Below, piece after piece: positions 1 to 6,459 of a stretch of DNA of 8,437 nucleotides. Location of the stretch: contig NZ_JADAKK010000042.1 of the NCBI RefSeq assembly GCF_020278625.1, positions 1-8,437 of the forward strand. The letters run 5' to 3'. The DNA comes from Wolbachia endosymbiont of Mansonella ozzardi (lineage in GTDB: Bacteria; Pseudomonadota; Alphaproteobacteria; Rickettsiales; Anaplasmataceae). Position 1 is the first letter of the stretch. Each line of letters begins with the position of its first letter. Made by a program: the position numbers and the translations under genes. The notes beneath the pieces are model-generated. The model was not told where the DNA came from. It saw only the letters and a list, made by a program, of their open reading frames with translations, and made no database searches.

Positions 1-1
1 T

Positions 2-40
2 CAATACTATGATAAGGAAACCGGAGGAATCTTTAAGTAG
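2..40 (+). CDS. 3' end of an unidentified upstream gene (partial)
   Basis: One frame is open from the window edge and ends in TAG at 38-40, giving a C-terminal tail QYYDKETGGIFK. A candidate intrinsic terminator follows at once (55-99), which supports a real gene end on this strand. Twelve codons are too few to name a family, and the open stretch could be chance. Confidence 0.4.
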   Translation, partial: QYYDKETGGIFK

Positions 41-54
41 TTTTTTTCGTTTCT

Positions 55-99
55 GTGGCTAGAAAACCTGAATTTAGCTAGCTACCGCAATTATTTTTT
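55..99 (+). terminator. Candidate rho-independent terminator of the upstream gene
   Basis: Bases 55-62 (GTGGCTAG) pair with 78-85 (CTAGCTAC) in an 8-bp stem with one G-T wobble and a 15-base loop. A T-rich tract (TTATTTTTT, 91-99) starts five bases after the stem. A stop codon lies 15 bases upstream. The T-tract is on the 3' side for + strand transcription only, so it should end the upstream transcript rather than act both ways. Confidence 0.5.
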
Positions 100-151
100 C
101 TTTCATCAAACTTAACATGAAATGGTTAGGCAGGTTTACCTTAGTTTACTG

Positions 152-180
152 TTGACAATCAGGATTAAATATGTTTATTC
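152..180 (+). promoter_or_regulatory. Candidate sigma-70 promoter for acnA
   Basis: A perfect -35 hexamer TTGACA lies at 152-157. Sixteen bases later comes TTTATT (174-179), matching four of six positions of the -10 consensus; TTATTC at 175-180 is the 17-base alternative. The expected start of transcription is near 186, giving a leader of about 60 bases. The -35 is strong and the -10 is weak, as for a promoter that may need help or be regulated. A palindrome covers the spacer and -10 region. Confidence 0.45.
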
Positions 181-184
181 CTGA
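159..184. promoter_or_regulatory. Palindrome within the acnA promoter (operator candidate)
   Basis: The arms TCAGGA (159-164) and TCCTGA (179-184) are perfect inverted copies. Inside them, after one T-T mismatch, TAAA (166-169) pairs with TTTA (174-177) around the four-base centre TATG. This gives 10 paired positions in a 26-base dyad lying just 3' of TTGACA. A third TCAGGA occurs at 207-212, within a 9-base direct repeat ATCAGGATT (158-166 and 206-214). The position suits a repressor or activator site. No T-tract follows, so it is not a terminator. No regulator can be named. Confidence 0.4.
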
Positions 185-248
185 AGTTTCTGCAGCAACG
201 GTAATATCAGGATTGTGGGTCTTTTCATTTAAATAATGGTTACACGTG

Positions 249-2852
249 ATGAATAATTCTTTAAATTCAAAAACAATTTTAAACATTGACGGAAAGTCAT
301 ATAGCTATTTTAGCCTTAGCGCTGCTGGCAAATTTTTAGAAATAGATCTAAGTAAATTACCCTGTTCGCTCAAGGTATTGCTTGAGAACTTATTACGCAA
401 TGAAGATGGAGTGAACGTGAAGTTGGATGATATAAAAACACTAGCGAGTTGCGTTAAGAAACATGTTGACCACGAAATTAGCTACAAACCAGCAAGAGTA
501 TTGATGCAGGATTTTACAGGAGTTCCCGCTATTGTCGATTTAGCTTCAATGCGTAGTTATGTGAAAAAAAGCGGAGGTGATCCAAGCAAAATAAATCCGT
601 CTGTACCAGTTGATCTTGTGATAGACCACTCTGTCCAAGTAGATAGTTATGCAAGTGCTTCTGCATTTGGCAAAAACGTTGAACTGGAAGTAAAAAGAAA
701 TTTGGAGAGATATCAATTCTTGAAATGGGGCGAGTCATCTTTCACAAATTTTAGGGTAGTGCCGCCTGGCACGGGAATTTGCCACCAAGTAAACATCGAG
801 TATTTAGCACGAGTTGTATGTAGCGATAATGGAATTGTATACCCAGATACCTTAGTTGGTACGGACAGCCACACTACTATGGTTAATAGTTTATCGATTC
901 TAGGTTGGGGTGTTGGTGGGATAGAAGCTGAATCTGTAACGCTTGATCAGCCAATTAGTATGGTGATTCCAGAGGTAGTAGGATTTAAATTAATTGGAAA
1001 ACTTTCAGAAGGAGTAACTGCAACTGATCTAGTGCTAACAGTCACAAATGCCTTAAGGACAAAAGGTGTTGTTGGTAAATTTGTGGAGTTTTATGGTGAT
1101 GGTTTGGATTATTTATCTGTAGCAGATAGGGCAACCATAGCCAACATGGCTCCAGAGTATGGTGCAACTTGTGGATTTTTTCCTATTGATCAGAAAACAC
1201 TAGATTATTTAAGCTTAACCGGAAGGCAGGAAGAGCCGATTAAGTTGATTGAAGTCTATGCAAAAGAGCAAGGACTGTGGCGAAGTAGTGACGAATTGGC
1301 GTTTTTTGACATGCTGGAGCTTGATTTATCAAGCGTGGAGCCAGTGATGGCTGGTCCCAAAAGACCACAAGATAAGGTCTTTCTCTCACAAGTGGCAGAG
1401 TCTTTTTCTACATCATTTTCAATTAGTGACTCAAAGGAAAGTAATGTACTTGAAGATGGAAGTGTAGTTATTGCAGCGATAACGAGTTGTACCAACACCT
1501 CAAACCCAAGTGTGATGATTGCTGCTGGTCTTGTAGCACGCAGTGCAGTCAAACTTGGAATAAAATCAAAGCCTTGGGTTAAAACTTCTCTCGCCCCGGG
1601 ATCACAAGTTGTAACAGAATATTTAGAAAAATCAGAATTACAGAAAGATCTAAATGCTTTGGGCTTTAATTTGGTTGGATACGGTTGCACAACTTGCATT
1701 GGAAATTCTGGTCCATTTGATGAAGATATAGAAAATGATATTAAAAGCAAAAACTTAACCGTAGCTGCGGTTTTATCTGGTAATCGCAATTTTGAAGGAA
1801 GAATCCATCCTTTAGTCAAAGCCAATTATTTAGCATCTCCACCGCTTGTTGTTGTGTATGCACTTGCAGGTACTGTGCAGATTGACCTAACAAAAGATCC
1901 TATATGCAAAGATAAGGATGGAAATGACGTTTACCTCAAAGATATATGGCCAATGAACAATGAAATCGAAGATTGTGTTAAAAATGTGGTAACACGTGAG
2001 ATGTTCATACAAAAGTATGAAAATGTTTTTTCCGGTGATGAACATTGGCAAAAGATAAAGTGTGAGAAAAGTGAAATCTACAACTGGAACGCGGAAAGCA
2101 CTTATATACAGAATCCTCCTTATTTTGATAATTTATTGACGGAGAATGATAAAAATAACGTGATCGACATAAAGGGTGCGCAAATACTGGCAATGTTTGG
2201 CGACAGTGTAACTACTGACCACATTTCTCCTGCTGGAAATATTGCTTCAAATAGTCCTGCAGGTATGTATTTAAAAGATCTTGGAATTGAACCATGGGAT
2301 TTTAACTCATATGGATCACGTCGTGGTAATCACAACGTAATGATACGTGGAACCTTTTCTAATATCAGAATAAGAAACGAAATGGTGAGCAATGAAGGTG
2401 GTTACACAAAACATATTCCTTCTCAAGAGACTATGTCAATTTTTGATGCAGCAATGCGGTACAAAGAAGAAGCTGTTCCGTTAGTTGTTGTTGCGGGAAA
2501 AGAATATGGCACAGGTTCAAGCAGAGACTGGGCAGCAAAAGGTACTGCGCTACTAGGAATTAAAGCTGTAATTGCAGAAAGCTTTGAACGTATACATAGA
2601 TCCAACTTAGTTGGTATGGGTGTTCTTCCGCTCGCATTTCAGGATGGAGTAACGAGAAGAATATTCGATGGTAGTGAGATAGTGAGTATAAAAGGTAAAG
2701 TAGTGCCAAATGGAAATCTAGAATGTATCATCAAAAGAAAGGATAATTCAGAGCAATCCATTCAACTTAAGTGCTGTACAAAAACTGCAACTGAGATAAA
2801 ATACTTGATGAGCGGTGGAGTGTTGAACTATATACTTGCGCAGTCCCTTTGA
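249..2852 (+). CDS. acnA: Aconitate hydratase (aconitase), AcnA/IRP type
   Basis: Cytoplasmic [4Fe-4S] enzyme that converts citrate to isocitrate through cis-aconitate in the TCA cycle. The 867 residues are close to the usual length of bacterial AcnA (about 890). Visible landmarks are QDFTGVPAIVDLASMR from residue 87, GTDSHTTMVN from 204, and the three cluster-ligand cysteines C414 (AITSCTNTSNP), C480 and C483 (GYGCTTCIGNSGP). The 66- and 3-residue spacings are typical of the family. The swivel domain starts near 651 (GDSVTTDHISPAGNI), and the substrate-binding loop GTGSSRDWAAKG has S757, S758 and R759. Domain order is that of AcnA/IRP, not AcnB. Nothing essential is missing, so it should be active. 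The start is uncertain: GTG at 246 directly precedes ATG at 249, an in-frame stop lies at 234-236, and no good Shine-Dalgarno is seen. I prefer the ATG. putA follows after 127 bases with its own promoter. Confidence 0.97.
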   Translation: MNNSLNSKTILNIDGKSYSYFSLSAAGKFLEIDLSKLPCSLKVLLENLLRNEDGVNVKLDDIKTLASCVKKHVDHEISYKPARVLMQDFTGVPAIVDLASMRSYVKKSGGDPSKINPSVPVDLVIDHSVQVDSYASASAFGKNVELEVKRNLERYQFLKWGESSFTNFRVVPPGTGICHQVNIEYLARVVCSDNGIVYPDTLVGTDSHTTMVNSLSILGWGVGGIEAESVTLDQPISMVIPEVVGFKLIGKLSEGVTATDLVLTVTNALRTKGVVGKFVEFYGDGLDYLSVADRATIANMAPEYGATCGFFPIDQKTLDYLSLTGRQEEPIKLIEVYAKEQGLWRSSDELAFFDMLELDLSSVEPVMAGPKRPQDKVFLSQVAESFSTSFSISDSKESNVLEDGSVVIAAITSCTNTSNPSVMIAAGLVARSAVKLGIKSKPWVKTSLAPGSQVVTEYLEKSELQKDLNALGFNLVGYGCTTCIGNSGPFDEDIENDIKSKNLTVAAVLSGNRNFEGRIHPLVKANYLASPPLVVVYALAGTVQIDLTKDPICKDKDGNDVYLKDIWPMNNEIEDCVKNVVTREMFIQKYENVFSGDEHWQKIKCEKSEIYNWNAESTYIQNPPYFDNLLTENDKNNVIDIKGAQILAMFGDSVTTDHISPAGNIASNSPAGMYLKDLGIEPWDFNSYGSRRGNHNVMIRGTFSNIRIRNEMVSNEGGYTKHIPSQETMSIFDAAMRYKEEAVPLVVVAGKEYGTGSSRDWAAKGTALLGIKAVIAESFERIHRSNLVGMGVLPLAFQDGVTRRIFDGSEIVSIKGKVVPNGNLECIIKRKDNSEQSIQLKCCTKTATEIKYLMSGGVLNYILAQSL

Positions 2853-2880
2853 GCTAGCAAAGTCATTAACTAGGCTTTTT
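2852..2880 (+). terminator. Weak terminator-like hairpin after acnA
   Basis: AGCTAG (2852-2857, beginning in the stop codon) can pair with CTAGGCT (2870-2876) in six base pairs with one bulged G and a 12-base loop. A run of five Ts ends at 2880. The stem is short and partly AT, so ending would be partial and some read-through into putA is possible. Confidence 0.3.
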
Positions 2881-2931
2881 GAGTCGATTCTGGCCCTTTA
2901 TTTAAATAATAATTTATTCTATGCAAAGTTA

Positions 2932-2940
2932 TGATATAAT
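2932..2940 (+). promoter_or_regulatory. Extended -10 promoter of putA
   Basis: TGATATAAT at 2932-2940 is a perfect extended -10 element (TGn followed by TATAAT). The best upstream partner is poor (TTTATT at 2913-2918, 16-base spacer, three of six -35 matches), as is common for extended -10 promoters. Transcription should begin near 2946-2948, leaving a leader of about 33 bases before the putA ATG. This argues that putA is expressed independently of acnA. Confidence 0.6.
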
Positions 2941-2942
2941 TT

Positions 2943-2965
2943 CACCTTACATATGGTAAAGGGTG
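2943..2965. promoter_or_regulatory. Imperfect dyad at the putA transcription start, overlapping the Shine-Dalgarno-like sequence
   Basis: CACC (2943-2946) pairs with GGTG (2962-2965), and TTAC (2947-2950) with GTAA (2956-2959). Two bases (AG) bulge on the 3' side and the loop is ATATG. The dyad covers the predicted start of transcription. Its 3' arm holds AAAGGG (2958-2963), the only purine-rich ribosome-binding candidate before the ATG at 2980, though it is rather far away at 16 bases. It could be an operator or a small leader hairpin; chance cannot be excluded. Confidence 0.3.
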
Positions 2966-2979
2966 TTTTGTAGATAATT

Positions 2980-5900
2980 ATGATCAGTTCTATACAAGAG
3001 CCTAACGAATTGCGAAAACGTTTGCAGGGATTTTATCGTACTGATGAAAAAAGTTGTGTACGTTATCTTGTAGAAAAAGCAGAACTTTCGGCTGATTCCA
3101 AAAACAGAATTTACAATATTGCAAAGCAAGTTGTCGAAAAAATTAAAGGCAATAAGTTAGATATTATAGATTCTTTTATGCAGCAATACTCGCTTTCCAA
3201 TGACGAAGGGATAGCGCTAATGTGTCTTGCTGAATCACTACTTAGAATACCAGACGATTATACAATAGATGAGCTAATCAAAGATAAAATTGCCAATCAA
3301 GAATGGAGTAAACATTTAGGACGTTCCTCTTCATTATTTGTTAATGCTTCTACATGGAGTTTAATGATAGGCAGTAGTATATTAAGGACCAGTGAGGAAG
3401 ATCCAAGATTCTATCACGCTATTTCTAGATTACTTAAAAATTTAGGGGAGCCAGTAATCCGCAAGGCAGTAAAACAAGCAATGTTGATGCTTGGTAAGTA
3501 CTTTATAGTTGGGGAAAATATAGAAGAAGCATTGGAAAGTGTAAAATCAGATGATCATGGCAAATTCTTATGCTCCTTTGATATGCTTGGTGAAGCTGCT
3601 CGTACAGCTGAGAGTGCGGAAGAGTACTTTTATTCATATATGCATTCGATAAAAGCTATAGGTGAATCCACTGACACAAATGATTGCTTTAAATCCCATG
3701 GTGTTTCAATCAAGTTATCTGCATTGCATCCACGTTATGAATTCTGCCAATTTGGTAATATAGCTGAAGAACTGAAAACTAAGGTGCTGGAGCTTTGTCA
3801 TGAAGCAAAAAAGTACAATATTTCATTATGTATAAATGCAGAAGAGTCAGAAAGACTTGAGATGTCATTAGTTTTATTCGAGCAATTGCGTCTTGATGAA
3901 TCACTTTCTGAGTGGGAAGGGCTTGGATTGACTGTTCAAGCGTATCAAAAACGTGCTTTGTCTGTTCTTGATTTTGTTGAAGATGTTGCTATTCGTTCAA
4001 AGCATAAGATCATGGTAAGACTTGTGAAAGGAGAATACTGGGACTCAGAAATCAAGCACACACAAGAATTAGGGTTAAGTGGGTACCCAGTGTTTACTAG
4101 AAAAAGCTATACAGATGTATGCTACCTTGCCTGTGCGCAGAAACTTTTAAGCAAAGCAAGTCACTTTTATCCATGCTTTGGAACTCACAACGCTTATACT
4201 TTTGCTACTATAATAGAGCTTGCCGATAAAAATCACCCTGGGTTTGAGTTTCAGCGCTTACATGGAATGGGTAAGGGTCTATATGATTATGTAATGTCGG
4301 AACTTGCAACAAGTATAAATTGCCGCATATATGCACCGGTTGGTAAACATAGTAACTTATTGCCATACCTTATTAGACGTCTTCTTGAAAATGGGGCTAA
4401 TAGTTCATTTGTGCATCAAATAAATGATTCCAAAGTTAAAGTTGAAGAGTTAGTTTCAGATTCGTTGGAAAAGGCTAAAAGCTTAGAGTATGAACCTCAT
4501 CCAAGTATTCCATTGCCACAAGATATTTTTGGAGAAGAAAGGAAAAACTCCTTGGGGATGGATATTAGTGATTCAGTTACAGTTTCACAATTTGCAAGCG
4601 ATATAAAAGAATTTAGTGAAAGGAAATGGAAGGTTGGGCCAATAATTGACGGAGACTCACTGTTTGACAGTACTGAATTTACCGAAGTGGTTAATCCAGC
4701 ACATTTGGAAAACGTAATCGGAGAAGTGTCAAATACAACAAGTGATCAAGCTTTAAGCGCTCTTAAAATAGCACATGGTGCTTTTGCTAAGTGGCATAAT
4801 ATTTCAGCAGAAGAGCGTGCTAAGCACCTTGAAAGAGCTGCCGATTTGCTTGAAGAAAGGATGAAAGAGATGATTTATATTCTGATTGTGGAAGCAGGAA
4901 AGACTTTATCTGATGCGATAGCAGAAGTAAGGGAGGCAGTCGACTTCTTGCGCTACTATGCAATGATAGCAAAAAATGAATTGAATAACTGGAAAAGATT
5001 GCCAGGTCCGACAGGTGAAGATAACTTTATCTTTTTTGAAGGCAAAGGAGTTTTTTTGTGCATATCACCGTGGAATTTTCCACTCGCTATCTTTATTGGA
5101 CAGATTGCAGCCGCACTTGCAGCAGGTAATTCAGTACTGGCAAAACCAGCAGAGCAAACGCCGATTATTGCTTATGAAGCTGTTAAAATACTACACAAGG
5201 CTGGGATACCAAAAGATGTACTACACCTTATTCCAGGGAATGGTCAGTATTTAGGTGAAACATTAATACCAGATAATAGAATTTCCGGTGTAGCTTTTAC
5301 TGGTTTAACACAGGCCGCTCAAATAATTAATAGAATGCTCGCTAGCAGAGATGGCCCTATTGTGCCACTTATCGCTGAAACTGGTGGATTAAATGCTATG
5401 ATTGTTGACAGTTCTGCTCTCTTAGAGCAAGTGACTGTAGATGTTTTAGTTTCCGCATTCCGTAGCGCTGGTCAACGCTGTTCTGCACTTAGAGTATTAT
5501 TTATTCAAGAAGATATAGCAGAGAAACAGATAAAAATGATATGCGACGCAGTTCAAGAATTAAGGATTGGTGATCCAATACAACTTAGCACTGATATTGG
5601 TCCGATAATTGACAAAGCATCTATTGATATGCTGAATAACCACACGGAGAAAATGTCAAGATATAAGGATTCAAGCCTTTTGTCCAAGGTACCCATGAAT
5701 ATAAATTCTCATAATGGTTATTTCTTCCCTCCATATATTTATGAGATACAAAAAATTTCGCAATTAAAACAGGAAGTGTTTGGCCCCATTTTACATATTA
5801 TACGTTTTGATAAGTCGCAATTAAATGAAGTTATAAGTGATATAAACAGTACAGGATATGGGCTTACGTTCTCTTTGCAAAGCCGCATACAAAGTCAGAT

Positions 5901-6120
5901 CGATTTAATAAGCAGGAAAATATCAGTTGGAAATGTGTACATCAATCGCAATCAGATAGGTGCAGCAGTTGGCATACAACCGTTTGGCGGTAGAGGATTA
6001 TCTGGCACTGGACCAAAAGCTGGTGGGCCTCATTATCTACAGCGTTTTTCTACAGAAAAAGTTGTAAGCGTCAATACTACAGCATTTGGCGGTAATACTA
6101 CACTTATGTGCTTGGACTGA
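2980..6120 (+). CDS. putA: Bifunctional proline dehydrogenase / delta-1-pyrroline-5-carboxylate dehydrogenase
   Basis: Two-step oxidation of L-proline to L-glutamate: an FAD-dependent proline dehydrogenase domain passes electrons to the quinone pool, and an NAD-dependent aldehyde dehydrogenase domain oxidises the semialdehyde. The 1046 residues match the short PutA class (about 1000) rather than the 1320-residue E. coli regulator. The N-terminus goes straight into the helical PutA arm (about 1-180), with no ribbon-helix-helix domain. PRODH motifs are GVSIKLSALHPRYE (241-254), VRLVKGEYWDSEIK (346-359), FGTHNAYT (400-407), EFQRLHGMG (423-431) and YAPVGKH followed by R466-R467. ALDH motifs are ISPWNFP (695-701), FTG (773-775), E800 in AETGG, catalytic C834 in SAGQRCSALR, EVFGP (932-936) and QPFGGRGLSGTGPKAGG (1000-1016). 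The C-terminus is complete. The enzyme is probably peripheral to the inner membrane. Lacking a DNA-binding domain, it cannot repress its own gene as E. coli PutA does. Confidence 0.97.
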   Translation: MISSIQEPNELRKRLQGFYRTDEKSCVRYLVEKAELSADSKNRIYNIAKQVVEKIKGNKLDIIDSFMQQYSLSNDEGIALMCLAESLLRIPDDYTIDELIKDKIANQEWSKHLGRSSSLFVNASTWSLMIGSSILRTSEEDPRFYHAISRLLKNLGEPVIRKAVKQAMLMLGKYFIVGENIEEALESVKSDDHGKFLCSFDMLGEAARTAESAEEYFYSYMHSIKAIGESTDTNDCFKSHGVSIKLSALHPRYEFCQFGNIAEELKTKVLELCHEAKKYNISLCINAEESERLEMSLVLFEQLRLDESLSEWEGLGLTVQAYQKRALSVLDFVEDVAIRSKHKIMVRLVKGEYWDSEIKHTQELGLSGYPVFTRKSYTDVCYLACAQKLLSKASHFYPCFGTHNAYTFATIIELADKNHPGFEFQRLHGMGKGLYDYVMSELATSINCRIYAPVGKHSNLLPYLIRRLLENGANSSFVHQINDSKVKVEELVSDSLEKAKSLEYEPHPSIPLPQDIFGEERKNSLGMDISDSVTVSQFASDIKEFSERKWKVGPIIDGDSLFDSTEFTEVVNPAHLENVIGEVSNTTSDQALSALKIAHGAFAKWHNISAEERAKHLERAADLLEERMKEMIYILIVEAGKTLSDAIAEVREAVDFLRYYAMIAKNELNNWKRLPGPTGEDNFIFFEGKGVFLCISPWNFPLAIFIGQIAAALAAGNSVLAKPAEQTPIIAYEAVKILHKAGIPKDVLHLIPGNGQYLGETLIPDNRISGVAFTGLTQAAQIINRMLASRDGPIVPLIAETGGLNAMIVDSSALLEQVTVDVLVSAFRSAGQRCSALRVLFIQEDIAEKQIKMICDAVQELRIGDPIQLSTDIGPIIDKASIDMLNNHTEKMSRYKDSSLLSKVPMNINSHNGYFFPPYIYEIQKISQLKQEVFGPILHIIRFDKSQLNEVISDINSTGYGLTFSLQSRIQSQIDLISRKISVGNVYINRNQIGAAVGIQPFGGRGLSGTGPKAGGPHYLQRFSTEKVVSVNTTAFGGNTTLMCLD

Positions 6121-6212
6121 TTTGAAGGTATTTTTCTTTCTTTTAAAAATGTTAGATGTGTGGTCCCAGAGTACGGTGCGAGGCTGAACATGTTTCGCGG
6201 GGTATTTCTAAT

Positions 6213-6279
6213 TCACTTTAGCTATATTTATTATTTTTTAAGATTAAATGGTTAAAATAGTAGATAAATGCTAAAGTGA
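6213..6279. repeat. Long imperfect inverted repeat
   Basis: The outer arms TCACTTTAGC (6213-6222) and GCTAAAGTGA (6270-6279) are perfect 10-base inverted copies. Inside them ATTTAT (6226-6231) pairs with ATAAAT (6264-6269), and TATTTT...AA further in can pair with TTAAAATA, around a short loop. The whole can fold into one 67-base bulged hairpin. No T-run follows it on either strand, so it is not a standard intrinsic terminator. It resembles a palindromic or MITE-like intergenic element, but I see no clear target-site duplication. Confidence 0.5.
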
Positions 6280-6288
6280 GGTGTAATT

Positions 6289-6363
6289 ATGATAGCAAAC
6301 TTTCCAATAGAAACTAGTGTTTTACCTTTCCACCTATACTTCGATTACGCATACAACATCTAG
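6289..6363 (+). CDS. Possible 24-residue small ORF
   Basis: ATG at 6289 is preceded by GTGAGGTG (6276-6283), a good Shine-Dalgarno placed five bases upstream. The reading frame begins MIANFPIETSVLPFH, is rich in aromatic residues towards its end, and stops at TAG 6361-6363. The ribosome binding site overlaps the right arm of the inverted repeat. I do not recognise the peptide. It may be a true small gene, the stub of a truncated gene, or chance; the well-placed binding site is the only positive evidence. Confidence 0.2.
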   Translation: MIANFPIETSVLPFHLYFDYAYNI

Positions 6364-6392
6364 CTCAGTTTAAAAGTCTAATTCAATTTTAG

Positions 6393-6421
6393 TTGTCAGT
6401 TTAAGCAGAAAAAGCATCAAT
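6393..6421 (+). promoter_or_regulatory. Weak promoter candidate for the ankyrin gene
   Basis: TTGTCA (6393-6398) matches five of six -35 positions. Seventeen bases on, ATCAAT (6416-6421) matches only three of six -10 positions. It is placed correctly about 40 bases before the start codon, but the weak -10 makes this tentative. Confidence 0.2.
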
Positions 6422-6448
6422 GCTGGCAACCAAGAAGGTTTTAATATT

Positions 6449-6453
6449 GAGGG
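6449..6453 (+). promoter_or_regulatory. Ribosome binding site deciding the ankyrin gene start
   Basis: GAGGG lies six bases before ATG 6460, ideal spacing for a Shine-Dalgarno. In-frame stops at 6379, 6391 and 6403 rule out a longer N-terminus, so 6460 is the natural start. Confidence 0.6.
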
Positions 6454-6459
6454 TTTGGT

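Larger units (their letters stand above)
6121..6459. other. Intergenic region between putA and the ankyrin gene
   Basis: No convincing protein or RNA gene fills these 339 bases. The contents in order are: an AT-only weak hairpin (6130-6150) that is a poor terminator; a GC-richer patch at about 6160-6205, unlike its surroundings; a long imperfect inverted repeat (6213-6279); a 24-codon ORF with a good ribosome binding site (6289-6363); and an AT-rich lead-in to the ankyrin gene. The putA frame stays open for 44 codons after its TGA, ending at TAA 6253-6255. The region may hold a decayed gene or repeat. Confidence 0.6.

Noticed and set aside
159..212. Iron-responsive element before the IRP-like aconitase
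   Set aside because: The hairpin has a TATG loop and a T-T mismatch. It lacks the CAGUGN loop and bulged C of an iron-responsive element.
1256..1825. 189-codon open frame on the minus strand
   Set aside because: It lies wholly inside acnA over the cysteine-motif region, where the + strand protein is clearly conserved. It has no recognisable domain and is a shadow frame.
5015..5254. 79-codon + strand frame within putA
   Set aside because: It overlaps the ALDH region encoding ISPWNFP and nearby motifs in the true frame, so it is an out-of-frame shadow.
6130..6150. Intrinsic terminator just after putA
   Set aside because: The ATTTTT/AAAAAT stem is six AT pairs with no G-C pair and no following T-run, too weak to call.
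6160..6206. Possible tRNA in the GC-richer patch
   Set aside because: There is no T-arm GGTTCGAATCC-like sequence, no cloverleaf pairing and no CCA-side acceptor stem.
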